In this document: positions 29,669 through 37,975 of the stretch, one piece after another
Position numbering within the stretch: the stretch's first letter is position 1
Layout: each line of letters begins with the position of its first letter
Origin: Sphingobacteriaceae bacterium
GTDB taxonomy: Bacteria; Bacteroidota; Bacteroidia; B-17B0; Aurantibacillaceae
DNA length: 64,000 nt
Reading direction: 5' to 3'
Assembly: GCA_016705695.1 (NCBI GenBank)
Contig: JADJLA010000008.1
Span: 62,001 to 126,000, forward strand
Translations under genes and position numbers: made by a program
Notes under the pieces: generated by a model
What the model saw: only the letters and a program-made list of their open reading frames with translations
What the model was told of the DNA's origin: nothing
The model's database searches: none

Positions 29669-30010
29669 TTATTTATCAGTTATTACAGCTTCTTTATGTT
29701 CAGGTTTAATGAATGCAGGATTATCCTTTATCCATTTATTTATTACGGTTCTATATTGTTCTTTGGTTGGGTAACCTTCTTTGGTTGGAAAGCCGGCCGG
29801 AATAGAATTTCCGATAGATATCTCGATGATCTCGTGATCGTATCCAAAATACGGACTTTCAACTGCCGGTTTTGAAGATTCACTTATTTGTTGTTGGTCA
29901 GTGTTATACAAAGTTCTTTTTGCCTGAATTGTTTTTGTTTGGCCCGACTGACCGTAACTTAAACTTAACGTAAGTATGTAATAACATACAAGTACCGATA
30001 GTTTTTTCAT
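29669..30010 (-). CDS. small exported protein upstream of the adhesin
   Basis: 113 residues from ATG 30010, chosen over an upstream in-frame start because it yields a clean signal peptide (MKKLSVLVCYYILTLSLSYGQ). The mature part is about 92 polar residues, with an unusual GFPTKEGYPTKEQY repeat near the middle and a C-terminal KWIKDNPAFIKPEHKEA helix. I do not recognise the family. It lies 8 bp upstream of the giant adhesin start and so heads the adhesin-PorP/SprF-OmpA operon. A periplasmic accessory of the adhesin is possible, with no direct evidence. Confidence 0.7.
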   Translation of the reverse strand: MKKLSVLVCYYILTLSLSYGQSGQTKTIQAKRTLYNTDQQQISESSKPAVESPYFGYDHEIIEISIGNSIPAGFPTKEGYPTKEQYRTVINKWIKDNPAFIKPEHKEAVITDK

Positions 30011-30148
30011 TGATGGTTGTTTTTTTTGTACTCGGCGAAGATAATCCAAAATTCGTCATGTTTTAGGTGACTTTTACACAAGCGCCGTGCTAAAACCGTT
30101 TTAGAAGTGTTAAAACAGCTCTTTTACCGATTGAAGGGGGCTTGAGCC

Positions 30149-32791
30149 TCACTTGAGGGATGAAAGTTGAGCTTCTAAGGTCTTGATCTTGCCCATAGCA
30201 TCGGCCTCTTTTTTGCGCTCTAATTCAACCAATTCGGGTTTGGCATTATTCATGAATTTTTCGTTAGCCAGTTTTACTTGAACACTTTTTAAAAAACCTT
30301 TGTTGTAGTCGATCTCTTTTAAAATACGTTCGCGCTCTTCTTCAACATTTACAGAGACTGGAATCTGAAAACTAGAATCGTTAACAATGAAACTAATTGT
30401 ACCTTCTATTTTTTCACTTGTAAGCTCGTACTTGTTTAGATTTGCAAGCTTTATTACGAAATTTCTAAAATGTGATATTGGCTTTGATGACGTTTCAAAT
30501 AACTCCAATTTATCTTTTGGAGATAACTTCTTCTGAGCTCTTGTATCCCGAACCGTTGTGATAATCCATTTGGTTGAATCATATTCTTTTAAAAGATCCT
30601 CTTTTAATGATTGTGATTTTGGCCAATTTGCAACAATACAGCAATCATTTTGCTTTCTTTCACCAATTAAATGCCAAATTTCTTCAGTAATAAAAGGCAT
30701 CCATGGATGTATGATGACCATTAACTGTTCTAAGAAATTTATTGTTGTCTGATAAGTGGATTTATCAATTGGCTGAGCCTGACCGTCAATAAAATCAGGT
30801 TTGATTGCTTCTAAATACCAAGCACAAAAATCATCCCAGAATAATTTTATGGTTTTCATCAAGGCATCACTCATTCTGTATTTAGAATAATTATCATTGA
30901 TGAGCTCCAATTGTTCACTGAATCTAATTTCAAAACCTAATATTGCTTCTTTTTGAGCTTCCGTTTGCTTAATATCCTCAACCATAAAACCTTTTATCAA
31001 ACGAAATGCATTCCAAACTTTATTCGCAAAATTTCGTCCTTGCTCGCAATAGGTTTCATCAAACATTAGATCGTTCCCTGCAGGTGAACTCAATAACATT
31101 CCTACGCGTACGCCGTCCGCACCGTGTTTTTTAATAAGCTCTAATGGGTCGGGACTATTCCCTAAACTCTTACTCATTTTTCGTCCTTGTTTATCGCGCA
31201 CAATTCCTGTGAGATAAACATTGGTAAATGGTTTTTGTCCGGTGTATTCTTTTCCGGCAATGATCATGCGCGCAACCCAAAAAAATAAAATTTCGGGAGC
31301 TGTTACTAAATCATTAGTTGGATAATAATATTTAAGATCTTCATTAGCTTTATCCCATCCATTTTTAATAATATGTGGATCAAATACAGTTAAAGGCCAA
31401 AGCCATGATGAGAACCAAGTATCTAGAACGTCTTCATCTTGTTTAATGTTCTCCATTCGTACTTCGGTATTCGTACTTCGTAATTTTTCAAACGCTTCTT
31501 CTTTTGTTTTACAAACAACTGTGTTTCCTTGCCCATCATACCAAGCCGGAATTCTTTGTCCCCACCATAACTGACGGCTAATGCACCAATCGTGAACATT
31601 TTCCATCCAGTGTTTGTAGGTATTGATGAATTTTTCGGGAATTAATTTTACCTCAGGATCATCATTAACAACTGCATCCAAAGCAGGTTTTGAGATCTTA
31701 TCCATCTTCAAAAACCACTGCATGCTTAAGCGCGGTTCAATAACTGCGTCGGTGCGTTCGCTATGACCAACTTTATTTTTAATGGTCTCAATTTTTGTAA
31801 CAAAACCTTGCTCCTGTAGATCTTTTATAATTTGTTTACGGCAAGCAAAGCGATCCATGCCAATATAAATTTGCGCGGCTTCGCTTATTTTTCCGTCGGC
31901 AGTTAATGCATCAATAACAGGTAATTTATGTTTGATACCAAGATTATAATCATTGATATCATGTGCAGGAGTAACTTTTAAAGCACCGGTACCAAATTCT
32001 TTATCAATATAATCATCAAAAATTACAGGAACTTCTTTATTGATTAAAGGAATGATCACAAGCTTCCCTTTTAAATGTTGGTAACGCTCATCTTCAGGAT
32101 GTACACACACTGCGGTATCGGCCATAATGGTTTCCGGACGAGTAGTGGCAATGGTAACGTGCTCTGAGCTACCTTTTATTTTATAATTAATATAAACTAA
32201 CTGACTATCTTTTTCTTTATGAATAACTTCTTCATCACTTACGGCTGTTAATCCCTGAGGATCCCAATTCACCATGCGTACACCTCGGTAGATATGTCCT
32301 TTTTTATGAAGATCAACAAACACATCCAAAACTGCATCACTTAATTCATCTTGCATGGTAAATTTTGTTCTATCCCAATCGCATGATGCGCCTAAATGTT
32401 TTAATTGTTCTAATATTATTCCGCCGTATTTCTCTTTCCATTCCCAGGCGTGTTTTAAAAAATCTTCGCGCGACAGATCTGTTTTTTTAATTCCTTTTTC
32501 TTTTAATAAAGCAACCACTTTTGCTTCGGTGGCAATACTTGCATGATCTGTTCCCGGAACCCAACATGCATTATATCCCAGCATGCGCGCTCTTCTTATT
32601 AATACATCCTGAATTGTATTGTTAAGCATATGCCCCATGTGTAAAACACCGGTAACATTTGGTGGCGGAATTACAATGGTGTATGGCTTCTTTGTTTTGT
32701 CAGGTTTTGATGCAAAGAAATTATTCTTCATCCAATATGGATACCATTTTGCTTCTGCTTCTTTAGGATTATATGTTTTACCGATCTCCAT
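30149..32791 (-). CDS. valS: valyl-tRNA synthetase
   Basis: 880 residues, full length for a bacterial ValRS. Class I signatures are present: the HIGH motif as HMGH (51-54, in NVTGVLHMGHML) and KMSKS in GRKMSKSLGNSPDPLELI. The editing domain (TIATTRPETIMADTAVCVHPED), the anticodon-binding domain and a C-terminal coiled coil (KKEADAMGKIKTLEAQL) complete it. It charges tRNA-Val. Spacing to the next gene on the minus strand is over 130 bp, and a perfect -7 element lies upstream, so it is probably its own transcription unit. Confidence 0.97.
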   Translation of the reverse strand: MEIGKTYNPKEAEAKWYPYWMKNNFFASKPDKTKKPYTIVIPPPNVTGVLHMGHMLNNTIQDVLIRRARMLGYNACWVPGTDHASIATEAKVVALLKEKGIKKTDLSREDFLKHAWEWKEKYGGIILEQLKHLGASCDWDRTKFTMQDELSDAVLDVFVDLHKKGHIYRGVRMVNWDPQGLTAVSDEEVIHKEKDSQLVYINYKIKGSSEHVTIATTRPETIMADTAVCVHPEDERYQHLKGKLVIIPLINKEVPVIFDDYIDKEFGTGALKVTPAHDINDYNLGIKHKLPVIDALTADGKISEAAQIYIGMDRFACRKQIIKDLQEQGFVTKIETIKNKVGHSERTDAVIEPRLSMQWFLKMDKISKPALDAVVNDDPEVKLIPEKFINTYKHWMENVHDWCISRQLWWGQRIPAWYDGQGNTVVCKTKEEAFEKLRSTNTEVRMENIKQDEDVLDTWFSSWLWPLTVFDPHIIKNGWDKANEDLKYYYPTNDLVTAPEILFFWVARMIIAGKEYTGQKPFTNVYLTGIVRDKQGRKMSKSLGNSPDPLELIKKHGADGVRVGMLLSSPAGNDLMFDETYCEQGRNFANKVWNAFRLIKGFMVEDIKQTEAQKEAILGFEIRFSEQLELINDNYSKYRMSDALMKTIKLFWDDFCAWYLEAIKPDFIDGQAQPIDKSTYQTTINFLEQLMVIIHPWMPFITEEIWHLIGERKQNDCCIVANWPKSQSLKEDLLKEYDSTKWIITTVRDTRAQKKLSPKDKLELFETSSKPISHFRNFVIKLANLNKYELTSEKIEGTISFIVNDSSFQIPVSVNVEEERERILKEIDYNKGFLKSVQVKLANEKFMNNAKPELVELERKKEADAMGKIKTLEAQLSSLK

Positions 32792-32831
32792 TTAGGATTT
32801 GCCTATTTCTGTTAAAAATCGTAAAATTAAG

Positions 32832-32839
32832 CAAAGTTA
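32832..32839 (-). promoter_or_regulatory. -7 promoter element of valS
   Basis: Minus-strand TAACTTTG matches TAnnTTTG about 40 bases before the valS ATG. A matching -33 TTTG is not obvious. Confidence 0.4.
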
Positions 32840-32918
32840 GCCAGTATCGCATATCTTTATGGCACGATTTTTAGTATCTTTATCCAAGTAAATCTTTAAC
32901 CAACAAAAAACAAGTAAC

Positions 32919-33425
32919 ATGAAAAAAATTGTATTAACTCTAGGATTATTTGCAGGTTTATCTGCGTTTAGTTTTGCTCAAGAAGGGCATAGCGCTAATG
33001 ATGGCCATAACCACGGTACAGCGGTTCAACAACCTACTGCTCCAGCCAGCACAGCCGACATTAAAATGGACAAAATGGTTCATGATTACGGAAATGTGAT
33101 GCAAGGTGGTAATGGCGAGTGTGAATTTAAATTTACGAATAATGGTAAAGAGCCATTGGTTATTACTAATTGTATGGGAAGCTGTGGATGTACAGTTCCA
33201 CAATGTCCTAAAGAGCCAATTTTACCCGGAAAAAGCAGTGTTATAAAAGTAAAATACGACACAAACCGCGTAGGTGGTATCTATAAAACAGTTACAGTTA
33301 ATTCAAATGCAAAAAGCGGTAACGTAGTTCTTACAATAAAAGGTAACGTGGAAGCAAAACCGGTAGAAGAAACATTCCCGGAGAACAAAACTCCAACAGG
33401 CGCGCCGGTTGAGAAGAAAGGTTAA
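32919..33425 (+). CDS. DUF1573 domain exported protein (copy 1)
   Basis: 168 residues. Signal peptide MKKIVLTLGLFAGLSAFSFAQ, a histidine-rich linker (EGHSANDGHNHGTAVQQ), then one DUF1573 (immunoglobulin-like, ASH-related) domain with FKFTNNGKEPLVI, SCGCTVPQCPKEPILPGKSSVI and KYDTNRVGG. DUF1573 proteins are common exported Bacteroidota proteins of unknown role, expected in the periplasm or at the surface. It is the first of three consecutive paralogues. The His-rich linker is absent from the other two and might bind metal (inference). Confidence 0.88.
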   Translation: MKKIVLTLGLFAGLSAFSFAQEGHSANDGHNHGTAVQQPTAPASTADIKMDKMVHDYGNVMQGGNGECEFKFTNNGKEPLVITNCMGSCGCTVPQCPKEPILPGKSSVIKVKYDTNRVGGIYKTVTVNSNAKSGNVVLTIKGNVEAKPVEETFPENKTPTGAPVEKKG

Positions 33426-33446
33426 TCTTTTAATTTAAAATTGAGT

Positions 33447-33893
33447 ATGAAACACTTATTATATAGTTTATTCCTAGTTGCCGGTTTAGCCCTTAATACA
33501 AGCGCTCAAGAATCGGTGATACCTAATCCGGATCCTAATGCTCCAGATATGAAATTTGAATCGGAGACAATTGATTTTGGTTCGGTTGAGTGGGATGCTA
33601 ATGGTATTAGAGAATTTAAATTCACAAACGTGGGAAAATCGCCATTAACTATTACAGCGGTTACAGCTGAATGTGGTTGTACAACAACTACTATCGATGG
33701 TAAACAAGGCTGGCCTGCGGAACCAATTTTACCTGGTAAAAGTGGAGTGATCAAGATAAAGTATGATACAAAACGTGTTGGTCGTTTTGAGAAGAATATC
33801 ACGATCACTTCTAACGGTAAATTTGCTTCTAAAAAGGTAAAAATTAAAGGCGAAATAAAAGCGAAGCCAGGTGGAGAAGAAGCCGGTGGATAA
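33447..33893 (+). CDS. DUF1573 domain exported protein (copy 2)
   Basis: 148 residues from ATG 33447 (two codons after a possible earlier start). Signal peptide MKHLLYSLFLVAGLALNTSAQ. The DUF1573 core has FKFTNVGKSPLTI, AECGCTTTTIDGKQGWPAEPILPGKSGVI and KYDTKRVGRFEKNI. It ends in a short PGGEEAGG tail. It follows copy 1 by 21 bp on the same strand, and a terminator hairpin begins 17 bp past its stop. Confidence 0.88.
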   Translation: MKHLLYSLFLVAGLALNTSAQESVIPNPDPNAPDMKFESETIDFGSVEWDANGIREFKFTNVGKSPLTITAVTAECGCTTTTIDGKQGWPAEPILPGKSGVIKIKYDTKRVGRFEKNITITSNGKFASKKVKIKGEIKAKPGGEEAGG

Positions 33894-33910
33894 ACAAGAT
33901 CTTCATATAA

Positions 33911-33943
33911 AAAATCCTCTCGATCATATCGAGGGGATTTTTT
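33911..33943 (+). terminator. terminator/attenuator between DUF1573 copies 2 and 3
   Basis: AAAATCCTCTCGAT pairs with ATCGAGGGGATTTT (14 bp with one T-G wobble, 3-base loop), followed by a T-run. It lies immediately upstream of the start of copy 3, so some transcription must read through or the third gene has another source. Confidence 0.8.
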
Positions 33944-33945
33944 GT

Positions 33946-34323
33946 TTGAACAAGACCATAGCATTTGTTTTGCTGATGGTATTGGCAAATTTTTCTTTTT
34001 CGCAAACCGCTGAGGTAAAAGTTGATGATGCGAAGCAAAGTTTTACAACGGTACCCCAAGGTACAGTGGTAAAATTGAATTATGTAGTTACCAATATTGG
34101 AACTGTGCCTTTACTTTTAAAGGATTTTGAAGTGGAATGTTCGTGTACCACAGCAGAGTTTGACGATAAGCCGGTTTTACCGGGAAAAAGTACAACTATT
34201 GTTGTAAAATTTGACACCAAAAGCGCTTACGAACGCCAGGATAGAGTGGTGTATATTAATTGTAACACCAAGGATGGTTACATCAAGTTGCGATTCAAAG
34301 GCAACGTTTTAAAGAAAAAGTAA
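33946..34323 (+). CDS. DUF1573 domain exported protein (copy 3), TTG start
   Basis: About 125 residues when started at TTG 33946, which gives a signal peptide (NKTIAFVLLMVLANFSFSQ). Longer in-frame starts would read through the terminator stem and lack a leader. The DUF1573 core has LNYVVTNIGTVPLLL, EVECSCTTAEFDDKPVLPGKSTTI and KFDTKSAYERQDRVVYI. It is more divergent than copies 1 and 2 (SCT instead of GCT). Its start lies 3 bases after the terminator T-run, leaving almost no leader. It ends exactly at the left tip of a palindromic element. Confidence 0.75.
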   Translation: MNKTIAFVLLMVLANFSFSQTAEVKVDDAKQSFTTVPQGTVVKLNYVVTNIGTVPLLLKDFEVECSCTTAEFDDKPVLPGKSTTIVVKFDTKSAYERQDRVVYINCNTKDGYIKLRFKGNVLKKK

Positions 34324-34487
34324 GAAGTCCACTCAAGAAATACTTTTCAGCCTTTTAATCGTATTTGACCTTCATGCATCGTTGCTTTTCTTGCACAGAC
34401 ATCCTTCGGGTATGCGCTTCGAAAAGCGCCTCGCCTTAAGCTCAAATACTCGAAAAGGCATAAAAATTATTTCTTGAGTGGACTTCT
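34323..34487. repeat. 165-bp imperfect palindrome filling a convergent spacer
   Basis: Outer arms 34323-34342 and 34468-34487 are exact 20-base inverted repeats containing AGAAGTCCACTCAAGAAAT. Inner paired segments include AGCCTTTT/AAAAGGC and GTATTTGA/TCAAATAC. Near the middle is a small perfect hairpin, GCGCTT-CGAA-AAGCGC. The element spans precisely from the TAA of DUF1573 copy 3 to the stop of the convergent methyltransferase. Confidence 0.75.
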
Positions 34488-35241
34488 ATAGATTTCTTCT
34501 AAAAAATTCGGAAGCGATAATAGAAGTGGCAATAGCCGCATTTAATGACTCTGTATTTCCGACTGCCGAAGGAATGGTAAGGCTTTCGCTAGCCAATTGA
34601 AGGGTTTCTTTGCGAATACCATTGGCCTCATTTCCTATAATTATCAAACCATTATTTAATGATTCGGAATAGATGTTTTTTCCTTTAAGAGCTGTTGCAT
34701 ATACGGTCTTTATCTTTTCGCCAGCTATCAATTCTTTAAGTTCAATGTAATGTAAATTTACTCTCAAAAACGCACCCATACACGCTTGTATGCATTTTGG
34801 ATTATATAATTCAACGGTTTCTTCACTACAAAAAAGATCTTTTATCCCAAACCAACTACAAATTCTGATGATGGTGCCAAGGTTACCAGGATCGCGAATA
34901 TCATCCAAGTAAAACGAATAGGTATTATTAAGATCTGTAGCATTGTTTTTTGCAGGTAAATTATTGCAAACAGCTAATACGTCGTTAGGCGCATTAAGCA
35001 GACTTATTTGCGAAAGCTCTTTGGAATTTACGTGCGTAGCATTTATTTTTTTGGAAGTAATAAGTTTTTCATTTGCTTGGTAAAAATCATCGGTACAAAA
35101 TAGATCTTTAATGATCCCCGGCTGTTCATGCATGATCTCGGTAACGGTTTTGATACCTTCGGCAATGAAACGATTTTCGAGTAAGCGTTCCTTTTTGGTA
35201 TGCAACGACTTAATATATTTTATTTGGCTTTTACTAATCAT
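34486..35241 (-). CDS. SpoU/TrmH-family RNA 2'-O-methyltransferase
   Basis: 251 residues. An N-terminal substrate-binding domain (KYIKSLHTKKERLLENRFIAEGIKTV) is followed by the SPOUT domain. The SpoU motifs are LDDIRDPGNLGTIIRI (motif 1), IIIGNEANGI (motif 2) and LTIPSAVGNTESLNAAIATSII (motif 3, knot). These enzymes methylate rRNA or tRNA 2'-OH groups using SAM; the exact site cannot be told. It is divergent from the Omp85-family gene, a neighbourhood I recall as common in Bacteroidota. Its stop lies inside the palindrome. Confidence 0.9.
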   Translation of the reverse strand: MISKSQIKYIKSLHTKKERLLENRFIAEGIKTVTEIMHEQPGIIKDLFCTDDFYQANEKLITSKKINATHVNSKELSQISLLNAPNDVLAVCNNLPAKNNATDLNNTYSFYLDDIRDPGNLGTIIRICSWFGIKDLFCSEETVELYNPKCIQACMGAFLRVNLHYIELKELIAGEKIKTVYATALKGKNIYSESLNNGLIIIGNEANGIRKETLQLASESLTIPSAVGNTESLNAAIATSIIASEFFRRNL

Positions 35242-35256
35242 ATTTTAGCGTTAAAT

Positions 35257-35426
35257 TCGCGATACCAAACAAACTCACGTTTTGGGAGAATTTGGCGAGG
35301 TTATTTTTGTTTGTAACAAAGCAAAATTTTTCAGCATAGCAATAGTCTATGGTTAAAAATTTTTAATGCTGATACAAACAAAAAGAAGCCGTCAAAAATT
35401 CCAAAACTTGGGTTTGTTTGGTATAC
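35257..35426. repeat. 170-bp imperfect palindrome in a divergent promoter region
   Basis: The left end (about 35257-35290, ATACCAAACAAACTCACG...) and right end (about 35392-35426) are inverted copies with a few mismatches over about 33 bases. Inside, TTTTTGTTTGTA (35304-35315) and TACAAACAAAAA (35373-35384) are an exact 12-bp pair, and CAGCAT/ATGCTG pair nearer the centre. The GTTTGTTTGGTAT tips point outward toward both genes and could carry their -33 regions. Confidence 0.65.
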
Positions 35427-35442
35427 ACTGTAAAGTTAATTA

Positions 35443-37974
35443 TTGTTTTTCTCTAAGAAAATAAATGTTTCGTGGCAATACTTTATAGTTTTTGCCTCTT
35501 TTCTTATTTTATTTACTTCATGTAAGACTACGCGAAGATTACAAAAGGATCAATATCTCCTCGCAAAAGTAAAGGTAGATGGGTATCAATTCACTAAAAT
35601 ACACAAAGAGGAGCTAGAGGGCTTTATTAAACAAAAGCCGAATCGTAAATTCTTTGGGGTATTTCCTTTTTTTGTTGGATGGCATAATATGTTCAACGAT
35701 TCTATCCTTCAAGCAAAAAAAGAAAAGAGAAATGAGCAATATGATATAAAGAACGCAAAAAAGATCCAAAATGTTAACAAGAAAAATAGTGAGCGCGAAA
35801 AGAAGGGAAAGAAACTTTTGGAACCGAAATTACTTAGTAAAGAAGAGCCAACAACGCGTGAGAATATCAGGAATATTGGAGAGGCACCGGTTATTTTTGA
35901 TACCGTATTAGCGAATCAAACCGCAAAACAATTGCGAATGTTCTTGTTTAGCAAAGGGTATTTTAATAACAGAGTAGATTGGTGTGTGGATTGGAATAGA
36001 CGCACAAAACTCGGAAGAACCAAAAAGCAACAAGCTGAACTTCATTACGAATTAACCCCAGGAAGCGCTTATTACATCAATCATTTTACGTATGTTCTTG
36101 AAGATAAAAGAATAGCCGATCTTTTTTATTCGGATACGATCCATAGTTTAATAAAACGTGGCGAGCGCTACGATGCCGCTGTTTTAAATGAAGAAAGATC
36201 TCGCATCACTAAATTTTTGCTCAATAACGGATATTACTTTTTTGAAACAGCGTATATTAATTATAGTGTAGATAGTAATCAGGTTGGTAATTTTGTTTCA
36301 ATAGAACTTACCTTACGAAAATTCTCCAGAACATATAGTAGCAGTGATGATTCGTTGGTTTTTGTGAATCATACCAAATTTCGTATCAACCAGATCTATG
36401 TAATAACCGAACCGGTTTTTGGTAACATCAGGGAGATACAATTTAAGGACACTACTGTACCGGCAAATAAGGATGTAAAATTCCTTCATAACGATCCGTT
36501 GAGATATAAAGCAACTTTGCTAGCCGATTTCATTAAACTACAAAAAAGCGCATTATTCATTCGTGATACAGCCGAAGCAACATTTAAAAGTTTAATGGGT
36601 TTAGGGATCTTTAAGGGCGTTACTATACAATTCTATAAAAGTGATGAGTTTCCGGCAAAATTAGATTGCTATATTATTTGTACACCTTTGATAAAGCAGT
36701 CCATTACTTTGGAAACAGAATTGATCAACACATCCGGTAACCGAGGTATTGATGGTAGTTTAATATACAGGAATAGGAATGTATTTAAAGGGGGTGAAGT
36801 GATACAGCTCAAAATGCAAGGAGCGTTAACAGCTCAAAATCAAATTGGAGATTCAAAGAACGATCCTGACCTGTTATCTCTATCTAGAATACAACAATTA
36901 TTCAATACTTTCCAGATTGGTCCCGAATTCACCTTTTCTGTACCGCGTGCTTTTTTTCCATTCTCCCTCTTTCCATTTAAGAACGAGATGTTGCCTCGTA
37001 CGTATTTTAAAACCGGATTGAATTACCAGGCGCGCGCTAATTTTGTGCGAAACATAGTAAGTTTTGAGTACGGCTTAAGTTTTAGATCAAAGAACAGATT
37101 GTTCAAGTATGAGATAGCCCCGTTTGAGATCTATAGCGTAAAAGCAAAATTATCTAATGATTTTAAAAGTGAACTCGCTGAACTGAACGATGCTTTTCTT
37201 TTAAATTCATTCATTGATCACATTACAACGCTTTCAAAAGGAAGTGTTGTATATTCATCCAAAGAAAATATGCTTACAAGTAATACAACTGTTCATTATG
37301 TTAGGTTCTTGGGCATGTCGTCGGGCAATATTTTGCGCGAATATTTTAAAGTTAATGGAGCTCCTAAGGATTCATTAGGGCGTTACAATTTATTTGGGAT
37401 CCCCTTTGCTCATTTTTTAAAGGCTGAATTAGAATATCGAATTTATATTCCTTTAAGTAAAAAACGAAAACTTGTTTATAGGATCGCGGGCGGCATTGGT
37501 AAAACATTAGCCAACTTAAGTGTTTTGCCTTACGAGCAAAGTTTTTTTACGGGCGGTCCTAATACAATTAGAGCGTGGAGAGCTCGAACGCTTGGCCCTG
37601 GAGGATATGACCCTACGAATAGTTCAACGCGTTTTGATAAAATTGGTGACCTTTTACTAGAAGGAAATATTGAGTATCGTTTCCCCATCTTAAAATCGAT
37701 TTACGGTGCAGTATTTGCTGATGCCGGTAATATTTGGCGCTTACAAAAAGTAGAAGATAAGCCAAATGGCGAATTTAGAGTGGATGAATTTTACAAACAA
37801 ATTGCTTTAGGTGGTGGTATTGGTTTGCGTTGGGACCTGGATTTTTTAATTTTACGTTTTGATTTTGCTGTTCCGATCAAAGATCCTAAGTACGCCGAAG
37901 GAGATAGATTTACATATGATAAACAACCATGGCGTTCAACAGTAATTAATTTTGGGATAGGATATCCGTTTTAA
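35443..37974 (+). CDS. tamL: lipidated TamA-like Omp85 outer-membrane protein (TamL type)
   Basis: 843 residues starting at TTG 35443; no in-frame ATG precedes the conserved region. A hydrophobic leader ends in LILFTSC, a lipobox, followed by KTTRRLQKDQYLLAKVKVDG. The lipidated TamA variant of Bacteroidota (TamL) has this layout. POTRA-like repeats occupy roughly residues 40-430 and the barrel the C-terminal 400, with the Omp85 loop motif FTGGPNTIRAWRARTLGPG and the terminal strand WRSTVINFGIGYPF ending in aromatic Phe. Such proteins insert barrel proteins into the outer membrane. TamB, the expected partner, is not in this window. A glycosyltransferase starts 1 bp downstream. Confidence 0.88.
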   Translation: MFFSKKINVSWQYFIVFASFLILFTSCKTTRRLQKDQYLLAKVKVDGYQFTKIHKEELEGFIKQKPNRKFFGVFPFFVGWHNMFNDSILQAKKEKRNEQYDIKNAKKIQNVNKKNSEREKKGKKLLEPKLLSKEEPTTRENIRNIGEAPVIFDTVLANQTAKQLRMFLFSKGYFNNRVDWCVDWNRRTKLGRTKKQQAELHYELTPGSAYYINHFTYVLEDKRIADLFYSDTIHSLIKRGERYDAAVLNEERSRITKFLLNNGYYFFETAYINYSVDSNQVGNFVSIELTLRKFSRTYSSSDDSLVFVNHTKFRINQIYVITEPVFGNIREIQFKDTTVPANKDVKFLHNDPLRYKATLLADFIKLQKSALFIRDTAEATFKSLMGLGIFKGVTIQFYKSDEFPAKLDCYIICTPLIKQSITLETELINTSGNRGIDGSLIYRNRNVFKGGEVIQLKMQGALTAQNQIGDSKNDPDLLSLSRIQQLFNTFQIGPEFTFSVPRAFFPFSLFPFKNEMLPRTYFKTGLNYQARANFVRNIVSFEYGLSFRSKNRLFKYEIAPFEIYSVKAKLSNDFKSELAELNDAFLLNSFIDHITTLSKGSVVYSSKENMLTSNTTVHYVRFLGMSSGNILREYFKVNGAPKDSLGRYNLFGIPFAHFLKAELEYRIYIPLSKKRKLVYRIAGGIGKTLANLSVLPYEQSFFTGGPNTIRAWRARTLGPGGYDPTNSSTRFDKIGDLLLEGNIEYRFPILKSIYGAVFADAGNIWRLQKVEDKPNGEFRVDEFYKQIALGGGIGLRWDLDFLILRFDFAVPIKDPKYAEGDRFTYDKQPWRSTVINFGIGYPF

Positions 37975-37975
37975 G

